The notes: generated from the letters alone by a model not told the origin. Counted from the first letter of the stretch, positions 8,115 to 17,562 are shown. The stretch is 64,000 bases of DNA from Aquibium sp. A9E412 (GCF_030398335.1 NZ_JAOAOP010000006.1:1-64000), one strand, 5' to 3'. Numbers and translations: made by a program.

Positions 8115-9446
8115 TCAGGCGGCCGGCGGGGTGTCGTCGCCGGGCACCGCGCTCTCCGGTGCGCTGCGGCCCGGCGCGGCGATCACCTTGTCGATGCGCC
8201 GGCCGTCGAGATCGACCACCTCGAAATGCCAGCCCAGCGCCTCGATCGTCTCGCCGGCGCGCGGCAGGCGCTGGAACTCGGCGAGCAGGAAGCCGGCGAC
8301 GGTCGTGTAGCTGCGCCGCGCCGGCAGGCGGATGCCGAGATGGTCGGCCATCTCGTCGACCGGCATCGAGCCGGGCAGCAGCCAGGAGCCGTCGGCGCGC
8401 TCGACGATGTCGCGCTCGCCCTCCTCGGCGTCGGCGCGGAAGACGCCGGCGATCGCCTCCAGGATGTCGGCCGGCGTGACGATGCCCTCGAAGTGGCCGT
8501 ACTCGTCGTGCACCAGCGCCATCGGCACCTTGGCCTCGCGCAGGATCGCCAGCACGTCGAGGGCGTCGGCGAAGTCGTGCACGATCGGCGCCTCGGTCAG
8601 AAAGTCGTGCGGGTCGGGATGCTCGCCGGCGAGCAGCGCCGGCAGCAGCTCGCGCAGCCGGATGACGCCCAGCATGGTGTCGATCGAGCCGTCGCCGGCC
8701 GGCAGCAGCGAGTGGCGGGTGTTGCGCAGCGTCGCGCGCACCGTGTCGGGATCGGCCGACAGGTCGACCCAGTCGACCTCGCCGCGCGGCGTCATGATGG
8801 CGCGCGCCTTGCGGTCGCTCAGCCGCATCACGCCGGCGATCATGCGCCGCTCGTCGGTCTCGATCGTGCCGGAGCGCTCGGCCTCGGCGATCAGCGTCTT
8901 GATCTCCTCGTCGGTGACGCGCTGGCTCGAGGTGCGCTCCTGGCCGAGCAGCGCCAGCACCGCGCGGCCGGAGACGTCGAGCAGCCAGACGAGCGGCAGC
9001 GCGATGCGCGACAACAGCGCCATCGCCGGGGCGACGCGCATGGCGATCGCCTCCGGGTCCTTGAGGGCGATCTGCTTGGGCACCAGCTCGCCGATGATCA
9101 GCGCGACATAGGTGATGACGGCGACCACGCCGCCGACGCCGAGCGCGCCGGCGGTCGACGGCGCGAGGCCCTGGGCGGTCAGCCAGTCGGCCAGCCGCTC
9201 GCCGAGCGTGGCACCGGACACCGCACCCGACAGGATGCCGACCAGCGTGATGCCGATCTGCACCGTCGACAGGAAGCGGCCGGGATCGGCCGACAGCGCC
9301 AGCGCGCGGGCGGCGCCGCGCGCGCCCTCGTCCTGGCGTGCCCTGAGCCGCGCCGGGCGGGCCGAAACCACGGCAAGCTCCGACATGGCGAGCAGGCCGT
9401 TGAAGACGATGAGCACGAGCAGGATGAGGATCTCAACGAAGAGCAT
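8115..9446 (-). CDS. CNNM/CorC-type membrane protein (DUF21-CBS-CorC_HlyC)
   Basis: A 443-residue inner-membrane protein with the three-part layout of the hemolysin-C/CorC family. Residues about 1-180 form the DUF21 transmembrane domain with hydrophobic helices starting at MLFVEILILLVLIVF. Residues about 210-330 form a CBS pair (the part around RKARAIMTPRGEVDW is the family signature). Residues about 350-425 form the CorC_HlyC domain, which includes the regulatory GYHTF-like segment near FRADAEEGE. Such proteins are linked to magnesium or cobalt efflux and export; the ion here is not known. ATG at 9446. The same-strand extensin-like gene ends 175 bases upstream of it. Confidence 0.87.
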   Translation of the reverse strand: MLFVEILILLVLIVFNGLLAMSELAVVSARPARLRARQDEGARGAARALALSADPGRFLSTVQIGITLVGILSGAVSGATLGERLADWLTAQGLAPSTAGALGVGGVVAVITYVALIIGELVPKQIALKDPEAIAMRVAPAMALLSRIALPLVWLLDVSGRAVLALLGQERTSSQRVTDEEIKTLIAEAERSGTIETDERRMIAGVMRLSDRKARAIMTPRGEVDWVDLSADPDTVRATLRNTRHSLLPAGDGSIDTMLGVIRLRELLPALLAGEHPDPHDFLTEAPIVHDFADALDVLAILREAKVPMALVHDEYGHFEGIVTPADILEAIAGVFRADAEEGERDIVERADGSWLLPGSMPVDEMADHLGIRLPARRSYTTVAGFLLAEFQRLPRAGETIEALGWHFEVVDLDGRRIDKVIAAPGRSAPESAVPGDDTPPAA

Positions 9447-9621
9447 GGTTCGTCATTACCATGATGCGGAAGGGTGTGAAGCGGTTTTCGCACGACATCA
9501 CGGTCTATCTCATTGATTTTGCCGCATCTATGCTGTGCGGCGCGGTTCCGCCGGCTGCGGCGCGGGCGCGCGCGGCGGCCCGGAACGGCAAGCGGGGGCG
9601 GCGTCCCGCGCCCGGCGCCGC

Positions 9622-10431
9622 TCAGCGGCAGGCGCGATAGCCGTTGCGGCGCTGCTTCAGGTCGAAGTGGAAATGGTCGGCATGGTCGGCGTCGTAGCCG
9701 GGGCCGAGCACGGTGGTGAAGTAGTCGCAGCCGTCGGCGCGCACCGTGTTGAGCAGGCTCTTCTGGCGGAAGGCGAAGAAGCCGGGCCGACGCACGTCGA
9801 TGTCGCGGCCGTTCTTCAATTCGATGCGCATGACGTCGAGCGCGTTGCCGCGCGAGTGCTCGGACGGCGTGCCCGTGCCGCGGATGTTGCGGCAGGAGTA
9901 GCTCGAGCCCTGGTGGATGGTGCCGATGCCCGACAGGTAGCGCAGCCGGGCGGCCGGCGCGAGCTCGTTCTTGGTCCAGCTCGCGAAGCTGAGCGCCATC
10001 TGGCAGGTCAGCGTGGCGGCCGGCTTCATCGCGATGCCGCCCGACAGGCCGCTCACCTCAACGGGATAGTCGACCCGGCAGGCGCCGCCGTCGTTGATCG
10101 GCGCCAGGTCGCGGTAGCGGACGCCGAGGCGCTTGAGCTTGCGGCGGCAGGCGACCTCCTCGCCGGGCATGCGGGCCTGCGAGGCGCGCGGGCTGAACAG
10201 CCGCGGATAGCCCGACAGGAAGGGGTTGGACGGCACCAGCCGCTGCAGGCCGCGCGCCGGAACGGCCGCCGTGCGCGCGCCGACGTCGACGTCCGGCGTC
10301 GGCGACAGCACGTCGCTCGCCGTACAGGCCGACAGCACCAGCCCGCCGCCGACGAGCACGGCAGCCATCGCCGCGCGCCGTCCGCGCCCCTTGAGAGCTC
10401 GCCGCAAACCCGTCCGCACGCCACGCACCAT
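9622..10431 (-). CDS. Extensin-like C-terminal domain lipoprotein
   Basis: A 269-residue predicted lipoprotein. A basic N-terminus leads to a hydrophobic segment and the lipobox LSAC with Cys36. The C-terminal two thirds is the extensin-like C-terminal domain common in Rhizobiales. It has the zinc-type signature SEHSRGNALDV (His192, Asp199) and DHADHFHFDL (His253, His255), arranged as in D-Ala-D-Ala carboxypeptidases of the VanY/LAS type, so a periplasmic peptidoglycan amidase or carboxypeptidase role is plausible but unproven. Five cysteines in the mature domain (95, 118, 143, 180, 235) plus Cys268 may form disulfides. The start at 10431 gives the expected basic lipoprotein signal. Confidence 0.83.
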   Translation of the reverse strand: MVRGVRTGLRRALKGRGRRAAMAAVLVGGGLVLSACTASDVLSPTPDVDVGARTAAVPARGLQRLVPSNPFLSGYPRLFSPRASQARMPGEEVACRRKLKRLGVRYRDLAPINDGGACRVDYPVEVSGLSGGIAMKPAATLTCQMALSFASWTKNELAPAARLRYLSGIGTIHQGSSYSCRNIRGTGTPSEHSRGNALDVMRIELKNGRDIDVRRPGFFAFRQKSLLNTVRADGCDYFTTVLGPGYDADHADHFHFDLKQRRNGYRACR

Positions 10432-10550
10432 CGACCCGTCCCCGGAAAAGGAAGGGCCAGACTAGGCGGCAAACGGTAAAGGAATGCTCAGCGGCGGCGT
10501 TCACCTTTGCGGCCATATTGCGGCACGCGTGGCGGTGCCGGGCGCGGCGC

Positions 10551-10976
10551 TCAGATGCCGAGCGCCTCCAGCCCCTCCTCGAGATAGTCGCTCAGCATCG
10601 GCATGCCGAGCAGGTACTGCGCGGTGCGGCGGTTGCCGCGCTGGCGCGCCTCGTTCACCGCCTCCTGCCAGTCGGCGGCGTCGTAGTCGCCGCGTCCGAC
10701 CCAGGCGATGGCGACCAGCTCGGCCGCCTCGTCGACGTTGAGGTCGTCGACCAGCTCGCGGAACTCCTCCTCCGTCAGGTCCTCCGCCTCCTCCTCGGCG
10801 AGGCCGTCATGGTGGTGCGAATCCTGCGACTGGTCGTCGAGCTCGACCTCGTGCTCCTTGCCGTCCTCGTAGTCGTCGGGCATGTCGGCGCTGATGGCGC
10901 GCGCCTTGAGGATCAGCATGCGCACGGTGTCGGGATCGATGGTCAGGTCCCAGTCTCTGTCGGCGGGCTCGGCCAC
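10551..10976 (-). CDS. DUF3775-like acidic protein
   Basis: A 141-residue, strongly acidic cytoplasmic protein of unknown function, similar in layout to DUF3775 proteins of alphaproteobacteria. An N-terminal part reads DLTIDPDTVRMLILKARA, a central stretch is rich in Glu and Asp with a HHH, and a C-terminal helix pair ends in YLEEGLEAL. I place the start at the GTG at 10976 because GAGGGA lies about 9 bases upstream; the open frame extends to a TTG at 11009 without a better ribosome site. Same strand as the extensin-like gene but separated by about 120 bases. Confidence 0.72.
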   Translation of the reverse strand: MAEPADRDWDLTIDPDTVRMLILKARAISADMPDDYEDGKEHEVELDDQSQDSHHHDGLAEEEAEDLTEEEFRELVDDLNVDEAAELVAIAWVGRGDYDAADWQEAVNEARQRGNRRTAQYLLGMPMLSDYLEEGLEALGI

Positions 10977-11085
10977 GGTGTATTCTCCCTCGCTGGTACG
11001 CCGGGCCAACGCGTCGGCACGGCATTCGCTGCATGGTCGGGCTCATGATTGGCGCCGTCGCCGGCGCCGCGCAAGCCCGTCGCGC

Positions 11086-11973
11086 TCAGGCGGCGCGGCG
11101 GCGGCGCGTCAGCGGCGGCACGACCTCGACGGCCAGGATCGCGGCGAAGATCAGCACGCAGCCGAGCAGGCCGCTCGGCGGCAGCCGCTCGCCGAGGATC
11201 AGCGCGGCGAACAGCGCGGCGAAGACGGCTTCCGTCGACAGGAAGATCGCCGCCTGCGGCGCCGTGGTGTAGCGCTGGCCGACGACCTGCAGGGTGAAGG
11301 CGATGCCGCCGGAGAAGATGCCGGCGAACAGGATCTCCGGCAGCGCGGCGGCGATCGCGGCCGCTGCGACCGGCTCCAGCGCCGCGGCGGCGGCAAGGGC
11401 GATGGCGCCGGTGATCGCGAACTGGGTGACGGCCAGCGTGACCGGCCGGCCGGTGTGGCTGGCGTGGCGGCCGATCAGGATGACCTGGATCGCCCAGAAG
11501 GCGGCGCACAGGATGGTCAGCCAGTCGCCCGGCCGCAGCGCCACCGCGCCGCCGCCCGACAGCAGCCAGATGCCGGCCAGCGCCGACAGGGCGGCCGGCC
11601 ACACCACGGCATGCGGCCACTGGCGGAAGATCAGCACGGCGAAAAACGGCACCATCACCACGTAGAGCCCGGTGAGGAAGCCCGAATTGGTCACCGTCGT
11701 GGTCAGCAGGCCGTATTGCTGCGCCGCCATGCCGGCGAACAGCAGCACGCCGATGACGGCGAAGGCGCGCCAGTCGGCGCGCGTCAGCGGCGCCTCCGCG
11801 CGCCTGGCCTCGGCCAGCGCGAAGGGCAGGATGACGAGCGTGGCGAGGCTGAAGCGCAGGCCGATGAACAGCAGCGGGCCGATCGCGGCCATCGCCGTCG
11901 ACTGCGCGACGAAGCCCATGCCCCAGATGGCGCCGGCCGTCAGAAGCAGCAGATTGGCCCGGTTTCGCGTCAT
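11086..11973 (-). CDS. DMT-family transporter (EamA, two repeats)
   Basis: A 295-residue inner-membrane protein with about ten hydrophobic segments in two EamA repeats. The first starts at NLLLLTAGAIWGMGFVAQS, the second near the middle at LTILCAAFWAIQVILIG. It ends in an Arg-rich cytoplasmic tail (RRRRAA). The drug/metabolite transporter superfamily exports amino acids, nucleosides or drugs. The substrate cannot be read from the sequence. The ATG at 11973 opens with the usual short basic N-terminus. Confidence 0.85.
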   Translation of the reverse strand: MTRNRANLLLLTAGAIWGMGFVAQSTAMAAIGPLLFIGLRFSLATLVILPFALAEARRAEAPLTRADWRAFAVIGVLLFAGMAAQQYGLLTTTVTNSGFLTGLYVVMVPFFAVLIFRQWPHAVVWPAALSALAGIWLLSGGGAVALRPGDWLTILCAAFWAIQVILIGRHASHTGRPVTLAVTQFAITGAIALAAAAALEPVAAAAIAAALPEILFAGIFSGGIAFTLQVVGQRYTTAPQAAIFLSTEAVFAALFAALILGERLPPSGLLGCVLIFAAILAVEVVPPLTRRRRAA

Positions 11974-12180
11974 GCGGAGCCTGCGTGCGCACGGGTTGCG
12001 AAGGCGGCCGGCGGCCGCCGCCGTCCGGTTTAGGCAGCCCGCCGCCTCCAGGCAACCGGCGCGGCTTGGTCCAGCACGCTTCCGTCACGGCAAGTTGATG
12101 CGGGCAGCGGTCCGCCCGGCGCTATCATGGCACCGGCCGCGCCCGCTGCGGCGGGGCGGCCGGCAACAGGGAGGTCAGCC

Positions 12181-12723
12181 ATGCCACGCAGTGCAATCGG
12201 CATCCTCGGCGCGCTGGCGCTCGCCGCGCCGCTCGCAGCCGGCCCCGCCTGGGCGGCCGGCGGCGGCGGTGGCGGCGGCGGCAACGCCGCCACCCAGTGC
12301 ACCAACGGCAAGGTGTGGGATTCACGCCAGCAGAAGTGCGTCGATCCGCAGGACAGCCGCCTCGACACCGAGACGCTCTACGCCGCCGGCCGCGATCTGG
12401 CACGGGCGGAGCGCTACGGCGAGGCGATCCGCGTGCTCAGCCTCGCCGCCGACCGCGGCGATCCGCGCATCCTCAACTATCTCGGCTACGCGCACCGCAA
12501 GCAGGGCCGCGTCCGCGTCGGTCTCGGCTACTATCAGGAGGCGCTGGCGATCGACCCGGACTTCACGCTGGCGCGGGAATATCTGGGCGAGGCCTATCTG
12601 CAGATGGGCGACGTGGCCGCCGCCGAACGGCAGCTCGGCGAGATCGCCGCGCGCTGCGGCACCGGCTGCGCCGAACATGCCGAGCTCGAGCGGCAGATCG
12701 CCGCGCATGTGGCGGGCGGCTGA
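12181..12723 (+). CDS. Exported TPR-repeat protein
   Basis: A 180-residue protein with a signal peptide (cleavage after AWA near residue 25) followed by a run of eight glycines. A short Cys-containing region (QCTNGKVWDSRQQKC) probably closes a disulfide loop. Two to three tetratricopeptide-like helix pairs cover about residues 64-175, for example YAAGRDLARAERYGEAIRVL and YYQEALAIDPDFTLAREYLG. A periplasmic scaffold role is likely. ATG at 12181 follows AGGGAGG. The stop is 18 bases from the stop of the convergent sugar dehydrogenase gene. Confidence 0.8.
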   Translation: MPRSAIGILGALALAAPLAAGPAWAAGGGGGGGGNAATQCTNGKVWDSRQQKCVDPQDSRLDTETLYAAGRDLARAERYGEAIRVLSLAADRGDPRILNYLGYAHRKQGRVRVGLGYYQEALAIDPDFTLAREYLGEAYLQMGDVAAAERQLGEIAARCGTGCAEHAELERQIAAHVAGG

Positions 12724-12741
12724 CGCGGCCGCGGCGCGCGC

Positions 12742-13878
12742 TCAGCCGGCGCGCGTCAGCCGGACGATCTCGCCGTCGGGCTTGTCGCTGAGCAGCCACA
12801 CGGAGCCGTCGGGCGCCACGTCGATGTCGCGGATGCGGCCGAAGGCGCCCTCGAGCAGCCGTTCCTCGCCGATGATCGCGCCGGACGCGTCGCGCTTCAG
12901 CCGGCTGACGAGCTGGTATTTCAGCGCGCCGACCAGCAGGTCGCCGCGCCACTCGGGAAACATCGCGCCGTCGTAGACGACCGCGTCGGACGGTGCGATC
13001 GAGGGGTCCCAGTGGTAGAGCGGCGGGCGGTAGCCGGGCGCCTGGCTGCCGACCCCGATGCGGGCGCCGGAGTAGTGCCGGCCGTAGCTGACCACCGGCC
13101 AGCCGTAATTGCCGCCCGGTGCCGGCCGGTTGACCTCGTCGCCGCCGCGCGCGCCGTGCTCGACCGTCCACAGCGCGTCGGTCACCGGGTCCCACAGCGC
13201 GCCCTGCGGGTTGCGGTGGCCGATCGACCACAGCTCGGGCAGCGCGTCGGCGCGGTCGCGGAAGGGATTGTCCGCCGGCACGCTGCCGTCCGTGGCGATG
13301 CGCAGCACCGAGCCGGCGGCGTCCCGCGCGTCCTGCGCGCGATCCTGCTCGCCGCGGTCGCCGATGGTGACGAAGAGCGTGCCGTCGGGCGCGACGACGA
13401 GGCGCGACCCGAAATGCCGGCCCGACCCGGTCTTGCGCGGCATGGAATAGATCACCCTGACGTCATCGAGCCGCGGCCGGCCGTCCTCCTGTACCAGGCG
13501 GGCGCGCGCCACCGCGGTGCCGGCGCCGCCGTCGCCCGGCTCGGCATAGGCGAGGAAGACGGTGCCGGAGCGGGCGAAGTCACCGGCCACGGCGACGTCG
13601 AGCAGGCCGCCCTGGCCGGTGGCGGCGACCGGCGGCACGCCGGCGACGGGCTCCGACAGGAGGCCGTCGCGGAACAGCCGCAGCCGGCCCGGCCGCTCGG
13701 TCACCAGCGCGGCACCGTCCGGCAGGAAGGCGAGACCCCAGGGATGGGCGAGCCCGTCGGCCAGGATCTCGGCTTCGAGCGTCACGGCCTCGCTGCGGAA
13801 GGTCTGCGCCGCGGCGTGCGGCGCGGCGAGGCCGAGGCCGGCGGCGAGCGCCAGAACGGCGGCAAACGGCATGGGCAT
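12742..13878 (-). CDS. Periplasmic PQQ-dependent sugar dehydrogenase (aldose sugar dehydrogenase-like)
   Basis: A 378-residue exported six-bladed propeller of the soluble glucose/aldose sugar dehydrogenase family (YliI/Asd type), which oxidises aldoses with pyrroloquinoline quinone. It has a signal peptide ending near AAAQ. Family landmarks include AHPWGLAFLPDG, the GSGRHFGSRLV segment, the calcium-site region ITIGDRGEQDRAQD, IGHRNPQGA with the conserved His/Arg, and VEHGARGGDEVN near the C-terminal third. The ATG at 13878 is preceded by GAGGAGGAG seven bases away; a longer open frame upstream lacks a signal peptide. It is divergent from greA. Confidence 0.9.
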   Translation of the reverse strand: MPMPFAAVLALAAGLGLAAPHAAAQTFRSEAVTLEAEILADGLAHPWGLAFLPDGAALVTERPGRLRLFRDGLLSEPVAGVPPVAATGQGGLLDVAVAGDFARSGTVFLAYAEPGDGGAGTAVARARLVQEDGRPRLDDVRVIYSMPRKTGSGRHFGSRLVVAPDGTLFVTIGDRGEQDRAQDARDAAGSVLRIATDGSVPADNPFRDRADALPELWSIGHRNPQGALWDPVTDALWTVEHGARGGDEVNRPAPGGNYGWPVVSYGRHYSGARIGVGSQAPGYRPPLYHWDPSIAPSDAVVYDGAMFPEWRGDLLVGALKYQLVSRLKRDASGAIIGEERLLEGAFGRIRDIDVAPDGSVWLLSDKPDGEIVRLTRAG

Positions 13879-14003
13879 GGCGGTTCTCCTCCTCACCTTC
13901 GGCGAGATAGGACGGCGCCGCCGCGCCACAAGACCGGCGGCGCACGGGCGGCCGGACCGGATGCCGCAGGCCGCGAAATTTGTCGTGAAATTGCGTATGG
14001 AAC

Positions 14004-14012
14004 TGGTATATT
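14004..14012 (+). promoter_or_regulatory. Extended -10 promoter for greA
   Basis: TGGTATATT is a TG-N-TATATT extended -10 element, standing out in an otherwise GC-rich stretch. A good -35 at proper spacing is not present, which is acceptable for an extended -10 promoter. The predicted start, around 14018-14020, lies only about 10 bases before the leader terminator at 14028. Strand and distance fit greA, whose ATG is at 14136. Confidence 0.5.
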
Positions 14013-14027
14013 CAGGGCGGTTTGCTC

Positions 14028-14072
14028 GAAAACGGTTCCGTTGGCGGACGCTGTCGGACCGTTTTCTTTTTT
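14028..14072 (+). terminator. Terminator in the greA leader (attenuator candidate)
   Basis: GAAAACGGT, one bulged T and CCG pair with CGGACCGTTTTC around a 14-base loop, and six T residues follow (14067-14072). No plus-strand gene lies upstream: the neighbour at 13878 is divergent. The terminator therefore sits in the 5' leader of greA, 64 bases before its start. A leader ending here would give a short RNA of about 50 nucleotides. Confidence 0.75.
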
Positions 14073-14135
14073 GTGTCTTGTCTTCACCGCCGGCGGCACT
14101 TCGGGCCGGCGCAAAGCCAGGAAAGGTTGAGTGAC

Positions 14136-14609
14136 ATGAACAAGGTCCCGATGACCCAGGGGGGCTTCGAATCGCTGAAGGAGGAGCTGCGCTGGCGCCA
14201 GCAGGAAGAGCGGCCGCGTATCATCGAGGCGATCGCCGAGGCGCGGGCGCATGGGGATCTGTCGGAGAACGCCGAATACCACTCGGCCAAGGAAGCGCAG
14301 AGCCACAACGAGGGCCGCATCGGCGAGCTCGAGGACCTGATCGCACGCGCCGAGGTGATCGACGTGTCGAAGCTGTCGGGCTCCAGCGTCAAGTTCGGCG
14401 CCACGGTGGTGCTCGTCGACGAGGACACCGAGGAAGAAAAGACCTACCAGATCGTCGGCGACCAGGAGGCCGACGTGAAGTCGGGCCGCATCTCCATCTC
14501 CTCGCCCATCGCACGGGCGCTGATCGGCAAGGAGGTCGGCGATTCCGTCGAGGTCAACGCGCCGGGCGGCGCGCGCGGCTACGAGATCGTCAAGGTGCAG
14601 TGGGGCTGA
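14136..14609 (+). CDS. greA: Transcription elongation factor GreA
   Basis: A 157-residue GreA, which enters the secondary channel of RNA polymerase and stimulates cleavage of backtracked RNA. The N-terminal coiled coil spans residues 1-75. Its tip carries [11 protein letters not shown], with the acidic pair at the position that supports catalysis, preceded by [14 protein letters not shown]. The C-terminal FKBP-like domain (80-157) contains [20 protein letters not shown]. Length is standard (about 158). ATG at 14136 follows AAAGGTTGAG. Its leader contains an extended -10 and a strong terminator, so GreA may be controlled by early termination. Confidence 0.97.
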   Translation: MNKVPMTQGGFESLKEELRWRQQEERPRIIEAIAEARAHGDLSENAEYHSAKEAQSHNEGRIGELEDLIARAEVIDVSKLSGSSVKFGATVVLVDEDTEEEKTYQIVGDQEADVKSGRISISSPIARALIGKEVGDSVEVNAPGGARGYEIVKVQWG

Positions 14610-14633
14610 GGCCCGCCGCGGCAGCGCCGACCG

Positions 14634-15638
14634 TCAGTCCCCCGCAAGCAGGGCCTCCGCCGTCTCCAGCACCTGCTCGGGCGTGATCGTCCGGCCGGCC
14701 GGCACGGCCGCGCGGCGCGAGACGGGCGCCAGGCCGGGATCGTCGGGCAGGGCGCTCAGCGTCGCGCAGCGCCGGCCGACCGGCCCGGTCAGGCCGGGCC
14801 GTGTCGCCAGGAACAGCGCCACCGTCGGCACGTCGAGCGCGGTCGCCAGATGCGTCAGCCCGGTGTCGACGCCGATCGCCAGCCGCGCGCCGGCGATGTG
14901 GCCGGCCAGCGCGGCGAGATCGGTCTTCGGCAGCACCACGGTTTCCGGCACCGCGGCGGCGATCGCCGCGGCGGTGGCGCGCTCGGCGTCGTCGGCATAG
15001 GTGGTGACCGGCGTCAGGCCACGCTCGACCAGGCCGCGCGCCGTCCGCGCCCAGGCGGCGTCGGGCCATTTCTTGCTCTGCCAGGTGGTGCCGTGCAGCA
15101 GGAAGGCGCGGTCGCCATTGCCGCGCGCCGGCATGCGCGGCGCAGCGAGGCCGTAGCGCACCGTGTCGAGATCCGGCCGGTAGCCGAGCGCCTGGCCGAA
15201 CAGCAGCCGCGTGCGGGCGATGGCGTGCAGCCGGCGCGGCACGGCGTGGCGCTCGGCATAGAGCGGCGCGATCCAGCCCTCGCGGGCGCTGGCGCGGTCG
15301 AATCCGGCGACCGGCGCGCCGGCCAGGCGCGCCAGCAGCGCGCTCTTCATCAGCCCCTGGGCGTCGAGCACGCGGTCGTAGCCCGCCGCCTTCAGCCGGC
15401 GGCGCAGATCGCCGACGGCGCTGCGCGTCGCCGCGTCGAGCGGCCGGCGGCGCCAGCGCCGCATCGCGACCGGGATGGCGGTGCCGATGCCGGGATGCAG
15501 CGCGACAAGCGGCGCGAACGGCGCCTCGACCAGCCAGTCGATCGCCAGCCCCTCGACCGCCGCCAGCGCATCGGTGACGGCCGGGAAGGTGTGGATGACG
15601 TCGCCCATCGACGACGTCTTGACGAGAAGCAGCCTCAC
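14634..15638 (-). CDS. waaC: LPS heptosyltransferase I WaaC
   Basis: A 334-residue GT9 glycosyltransferase that adds the first L-glycero-D-manno-heptose to Kdo of the LPS inner core, at the cytoplasmic face of the inner membrane. It opens with [19 protein letters not shown], the classic WaaC N-terminus with the catalytic-region Asp13. The C-terminal donor-binding half has LLHGTTWQSKKWP and GVDTGLTHLATAL. The start is the GTG at 15638, overlapping the waaF stop by four bases (GTGA). It is the last gene of the hldD-waaF-waaC operon. Some ambiguity between heptosyltransferase I and II always remains without alignment, but KTSSMGDVIHT is typical of type I. Confidence 0.9.
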   Translation of the reverse strand: MRLLLVKTSSMGDVIHTFPAVTDALAAVEGLAIDWLVEAPFAPLVALHPGIGTAIPVAMRRWRRRPLDAATRSAVGDLRRRLKAAGYDRVLDAQGLMKSALLARLAGAPVAGFDRASAREGWIAPLYAERHAVPRRLHAIARTRLLFGQALGYRPDLDTVRYGLAAPRMPARGNGDRAFLLHGTTWQSKKWPDAAWARTARGLVERGLTPVTTYADDAERATAAAIAAAVPETVVLPKTDLAALAGHIAGARLAIGVDTGLTHLATALDVPTVALFLATRPGLTGPVGRRCATLSALPDDPGLAPVSRRAAVPAGRTITPEQVLETAEALLAGD

Positions 15639-16639
15639 GGCGCCGCGGCCGGGACGAGCCGGTCGACGGCGGCCAGCACGCGCTCGACCGCGAGCCGGTT
15701 CATGCAGTCGGTGTGGCCGAGCGGGCACTCGCGGCGGTGGCAGGGCGAGCAGTCGAGCGCCAGCGTGACCAGCTCGCGGCGCGCCGTCAGCGGCGGCGTG
15801 TTGGCCGGCGAGGTCGAGCCGTAGATCGCCACCACCGGCACGCCGACGGCGGCGGCGATATGCATCAGGCCGCTGTCGTTGGTCACCGCCACGCGGGCAC
15901 CGGCGATCAGGTCGACGGCGTCCTCCAGCCGCGTTCGGCCGGCCAGATCGATCGCCCGCGGCGCCGCGGCGGCGATCTCGGCCGTCACCGGGCGGTCGCG
16001 CGGCGAGCCGAGCAGGACGACCGGCAGGCCGCGCGCGGCGAGCCGCTCGGCGAGCGCGGCGTAGCTGGCCGCCGGCCAGCGCTTCGACGGGCCGAACTCG
16101 GCCCCCGGCATGAAGGCGGCGTAGCCGCCCGCCGTCAGCCCGTGCGCGGCCAGCAGCGCCGCTTGGTTGTCGCCGTCGACCGCGAGCCGCGGATGGCGCA
16201 GCGCGGCGTCGCCGGCGAGCGTGGCGAAGGCCTGCGCGGTCTTGCGCTTCATCGCCTCGGGCAGCGGCACGATGTCGTTGAGGAGCCCGTAGCGCATCTC
16301 GCGGCGGTGGCCGGTGCGCACGGGGATGCCGGCGAAGAAGGGCACCAGCGCCGACTTCCAGCTGCCCGGCAGCACATAGGCGCGGTCGTAGCGGCCGGCC
16401 AGCGCGCGGCCGAGCCGGCGGCGGGCGGCGAGCGCGAGCCGGCCGCGCGCGAAGGGCGCCTCGAGGCCCTCGCGCACCTGCGGCATGCGCGCGACCAGCG
16501 GCTTGGCCCAGGCCGGCGCCAGCACGTCGATCGCGGCGTCCGGCCAGCGCTCCTTGAGCGCGGCGAACAGGCACTGCGCCATCACCATGTCGCCGACCCA
16601 GGCGGGCCCGATCACCAGGATCGACGGTGCTTCAGCCAT
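15635..16639 (-). CDS. waaF: LPS heptosyltransferase II WaaF
   Basis: A 334-residue GT9 enzyme that adds the second heptose to the LPS inner core. Residues 6-24 read [17 protein letters not shown], the WaaF N-terminal pattern. The middle carries [15 protein letters not shown], where WaaC proteins have HGTTWQ-KKWP, and [21 protein letters not shown] follows. Four cysteines near the C-terminus (the region [16 protein letters not shown]) match the usual WaaF ending. The ATG at 16639 lies inside the 3' end of hldD, overlapping it by 28 bases, which implies translational coupling. Confidence 0.93.
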   Translation of the reverse strand: MAEAPSILVIGPAWVGDMVMAQCLFAALKERWPDAAIDVLAPAWAKPLVARMPQVREGLEAPFARGRLALAARRRLGRALAGRYDRAYVLPGSWKSALVPFFAGIPVRTGHRREMRYGLLNDIVPLPEAMKRKTAQAFATLAGDAALRHPRLAVDGDNQAALLAAHGLTAGGYAAFMPGAEFGPSKRWPAASYAALAERLAARGLPVVLLGSPRDRPVTAEIAAAAPRAIDLAGRTRLEDAVDLIAGARVAVTNDSGLMHIAAAVGVPVVAIYGSTSPANTPPLTARRELVTLALDCSPCHRRECPLGHTDCMNRLAVERVLAAVDRLVPAAAP

Positions 16640-17562
16640 TCCACATAGTCCGTCACGCCCGCGCGCACGTCGCGGAAGGCGCCGTTGTAGCCGGCCCGGC
16701 GCAGGCGGCCGATGTCGGCCTGCGTGAAGCTCTGGTAGCGGTCCTTCAGGTGGTCGGGAAAGTCGATGTACTCGACGGCGCCGCGCCCGGTCGCCGCGAT
16801 GACGCTCTCGGCGACGCTGCGAAACGGCTCGGCGCGGCCGGTGCCGCAGTTGAAGATGCCGCTCGCCCCGCCGTTGAGGAACCACAGGTTGACGTCGGCG
16901 ACGTCGGCGACGTGGACGAAGTCGCGGCTCTGCTCGCCGGGGCCGTAGCCGTCATGGGCGCCGAACAGCTTCGGGTTCTCGCCGGCCGTCACCTGGTTGA
17001 ACAGGTGGAAGGCGACCGAGGCCATCGCGCCCTTGTGGTCCTCGCGCGGGCCGTAGACGTTGAAATAGCGCAGGCCGACGACCTGCGACTGGCCCTCGAT
17101 CAGCGCGACGCGGCGCACATAGTCGTCGAACAGCTTCTTGGAATAGCCGTAGACGTTGAGCGGGCGCTCCAGCGCCGGCTCTTCGGCGAACGCCTCGCTG
17201 GCGCCGTAGACGGCGGCCGAGGAGGCGTAGAGGAAGGGCACCCGCGCCTTCAGGCAGAAGTGCAGCAGCGCCTTCGAGTAGGCGTAGTTGACCTCCATCA
17301 TGTAGCGGCCGTTCCACTCGGTGGTCGCCGAGCAGGCGCCCTGGTGGAACACCGCCTCGACCGGGCCGACGGCGGAGCGGCCGACGCGCGCGAGAAAGGC
17401 GTCCTTGTCCTCGTAGTCGGCGATTGACAGGTCGGCCAGGTTGCGGAACTTGGTGCCGTCGGTCAGGTCGTCGACGACGAGAATGTCGTCGCGGCCGGCC
17501 GCGTTGAGCGCGGCCACGATGTTGCTGCCGATCATGCCCGCGCCGCCGGTGACGACGATCAT
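16612..17562 (-). CDS. hldD: ADP-L-glycero-D-manno-heptose 6-epimerase HldD
   Basis: A 316-residue SDR enzyme that converts ADP-D-glycero- to ADP-L-glycero-D-manno-heptose, the last step of the LPS heptose donor pathway. It has [11 protein letters not shown] at residues 4-14 (NADP binding), [13 protein letters not shown], the catalytic [14 protein letters not shown] (Tyr and Lys in Y-x-x-x-K) and a C-terminal substrate domain. The ATG at 17562 starts MIVVTGGAG directly. It heads a minus-strand operon with waaF and waaC and is divergent from hldE across 111 bases, so one control region probably serves the whole pathway. Confidence 0.96.
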   Translation of the reverse strand: MIVVTGGAGMIGSNIVAALNAAGRDDILVVDDLTDGTKFRNLADLSIADYEDKDAFLARVGRSAVGPVEAVFHQGACSATTEWNGRYMMEVNYAYSKALLHFCLKARVPFLYASSAAVYGASEAFAEEPALERPLNVYGYSKKLFDDYVRRVALIEGQSQVVGLRYFNVYGPREDHKGAMASVAFHLFNQVTAGENPKLFGAHDGYGPGEQSRDFVHVADVADVNLWFLNGGASGIFNCGTGRAEPFRSVAESVIAATGRGAVEYIDFPDHLKDRYQSFTQADIGRLRRAGYNGAFRDVRAGVTDYVEWLKHRRSW

